DNA of 64,000 nucleotides from Mesostigma viride. Taxonomy: Eukaryota; Streptophyta; Mesostigmatophyceae; Mesostigmatales; Mesostigmataceae. The DNA is taken from assembly GCA_009746045.1 (NCBI GenBank), contig RPFO01000275.1:126001-190000 (forward strand). Direction: 5' to 3'. Every line of letters begins with the position of its first letter. Position 1 is the stretch's first letter. Of this stretch, positions 63,141 through 64,000 are shown piece after piece. The notes under the pieces are model-generated. The model did not search any database and was not told the DNA's origin. It saw only the letters and a program-made list of their open reading frames with translations. The position numbers and the translations under genes were made by a program.

Positions 63141-63820
63141 CCCGAATAATCCTAGTGGTTGTCTCCTTGATAGTGGCTCTGCACTGCCGAATAATCCTAG
63201 TGGTTGTCTCCTTGATAGTGGGTCTGCACTGCCGAATAATCCTAGTGGTTGTCTCCTTGATAGTGGGTCTGCACTGCCGAATAATCATAGTGGTTGTCTC
63301 CTTGATAGTGGCTCTGCACTGCCGAATAATCCTAGTGGTTGTCTCCTTGATAGTGGCTCTGCACTGCCGAATAATCCTAGTGGTTGTCTCCTTGATAGTG
63401 GCTCTGCACTGCCGAATAATCCTAGTGGTTGTCTCCTTGATAGTGGCTCTGCACTGCCGAATAATCCTAGTGGTTGTCTCCTTGATAGTGGGTCTGCACT
63501 GCCGAATAATCCTAGTGGTTGTCTCCTTGATAGTGGCTCTGCACTGCCGAATAATCCTAGTGGTTGTCTCCTTGATAGTGGCTCTGCACTGCCGAATAAT
63601 CCTAGTGGTTGTCTCCTTGATAGTGGCTCTGCACTGCCGAATAATCCTAGTGGTTGTCTCCTTGATAGTGGCTCTGCACTGCCGAATAATCCTAGTGGTT
63701 GTCTCCTTGATAGTGGCTCTGCACTGCCGAATAATCCTAGTGGTTGTCTCCTTGATAGTCGCTCTGCACTGCCGAATAATCCTAGTGGTTGTCTCCTTGA
63801 TAGTGGCTCTGTACTGCCCT
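63141..63820 (+). repeat. 45-bp minisatellite, about 15 copies (3' of exon 10)
   Basis: The unit starts CCGAATAATCCTAGTGGTTG and ends GGCTCTGCACTG. Because 45 is a multiple of three, frames run through it on both strands; they are not genes. Confidence 0.96.
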
Positions 63821-64000
63821 TGTCGATCCATTTGTAGACGTTTTTGTATGGATATGTTTTTTTATAGTAGTATGCGTATCTATGTATTTATATGCTATCT
63901 CACTAGGCAGCGTAGCAGATGCCTGTTGGAATGCAGCATACATACGCCCTGTGGTATTGGAGGGCGTATGCGTTTGGCTCAGCACAAGTATGTAGTTGAA
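63821..64000. other. Right edge of the window, no feature
   Basis: Nothing recognisable; probably still inside the intron after exon 10. Confidence 0.4.

Noticed and set aside
63109-63837. Frames of 240 and 360 codons with a 15-residue repeat
   Set aside because: The 45-bp unit is a multiple of three, so frames stay open; only the short exon 10 part (62854-62950) has family similarity.

Overview
The window is nuclear DNA of a eukaryote, most likely a GC-rich unicellular green alga. The host assignment is an inference. It rests on a multi-exon CASTOR/POLLUX-type channel gene with GT-AG introns, an EGF-like/GT29 glycosyltransferase, chromodomain Ty3/Gypsy elements and a LINE, and very heavy minisatellite content. 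Only two host genes are recognisable; most of the remaining sequence is mobile DNA, its debris, or tandem repeats.

Layout. (1) 1-3835, minus strand: the 5' part of a retroelement whose polyprotein runs gag, zinc knuckle, retropepsin-like protease, then a cytosine-C5 DNA methyltransferase that runs off the left edge. Gag and the rest are in different frames, joined at a run of seven G. (2) about 3836-9590: a leader or LTR candidate, decayed LINE-like ORF1 pieces on the minus strand, and sequence with nothing recognisable. (3) 9591-11174, minus: a GT29 sialyltransferase-like gene with an EGF-like module. (4) 11645-41522: a 5'-truncated LINE split by a set of nested insertions. LTR element A (13223-40834, coding on minus) sits in the LINE with a CTACA target-site duplication. 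One LTR of A carries a 759-bp fold-back insertion (CAGAT duplication). The inner edge of the same LTR carries LTR element B (14577-29791, coding on plus, TCCTC duplication, LTRs identical by eye). Element B's gag is split by a TTAA-flanked insertion, and a second terminal-inverted-repeat insertion flanked by TTAG lies at its gag/pol junction. Removing these insertions on paper restores the gag and pol frames and joins the two LINE halves in frame. (5) 43198-48213: about 200 copies of a 25-bp minisatellite. (6) 49174 to beyond 62950, plus: a CASTOR/POLLUX/DMI1-like channel gene of at least ten exons whose splice phases agree at every junction. At least seven of its introns carry minisatellite or microsatellite arrays.

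Elements A and B share an architecture I do not recognise as standard for Ty3/Gypsy: LTR, a small ORF with an RNase H1 hybrid-binding (caulimovirus viroplasmin-like) domain, gag, protease-RT-RNase H-integrase-chromodomain, then a large third ORF of unknown function. The third ORFs of A and B appear collinear and homologous by eye. Together with the methyltransferase element these are the most novel content of the window. Many breaks in A and B fall in homopolymers, so some may be sequencing or assembly errors rather than decay. All similarity statements are by eye; no database search was run.
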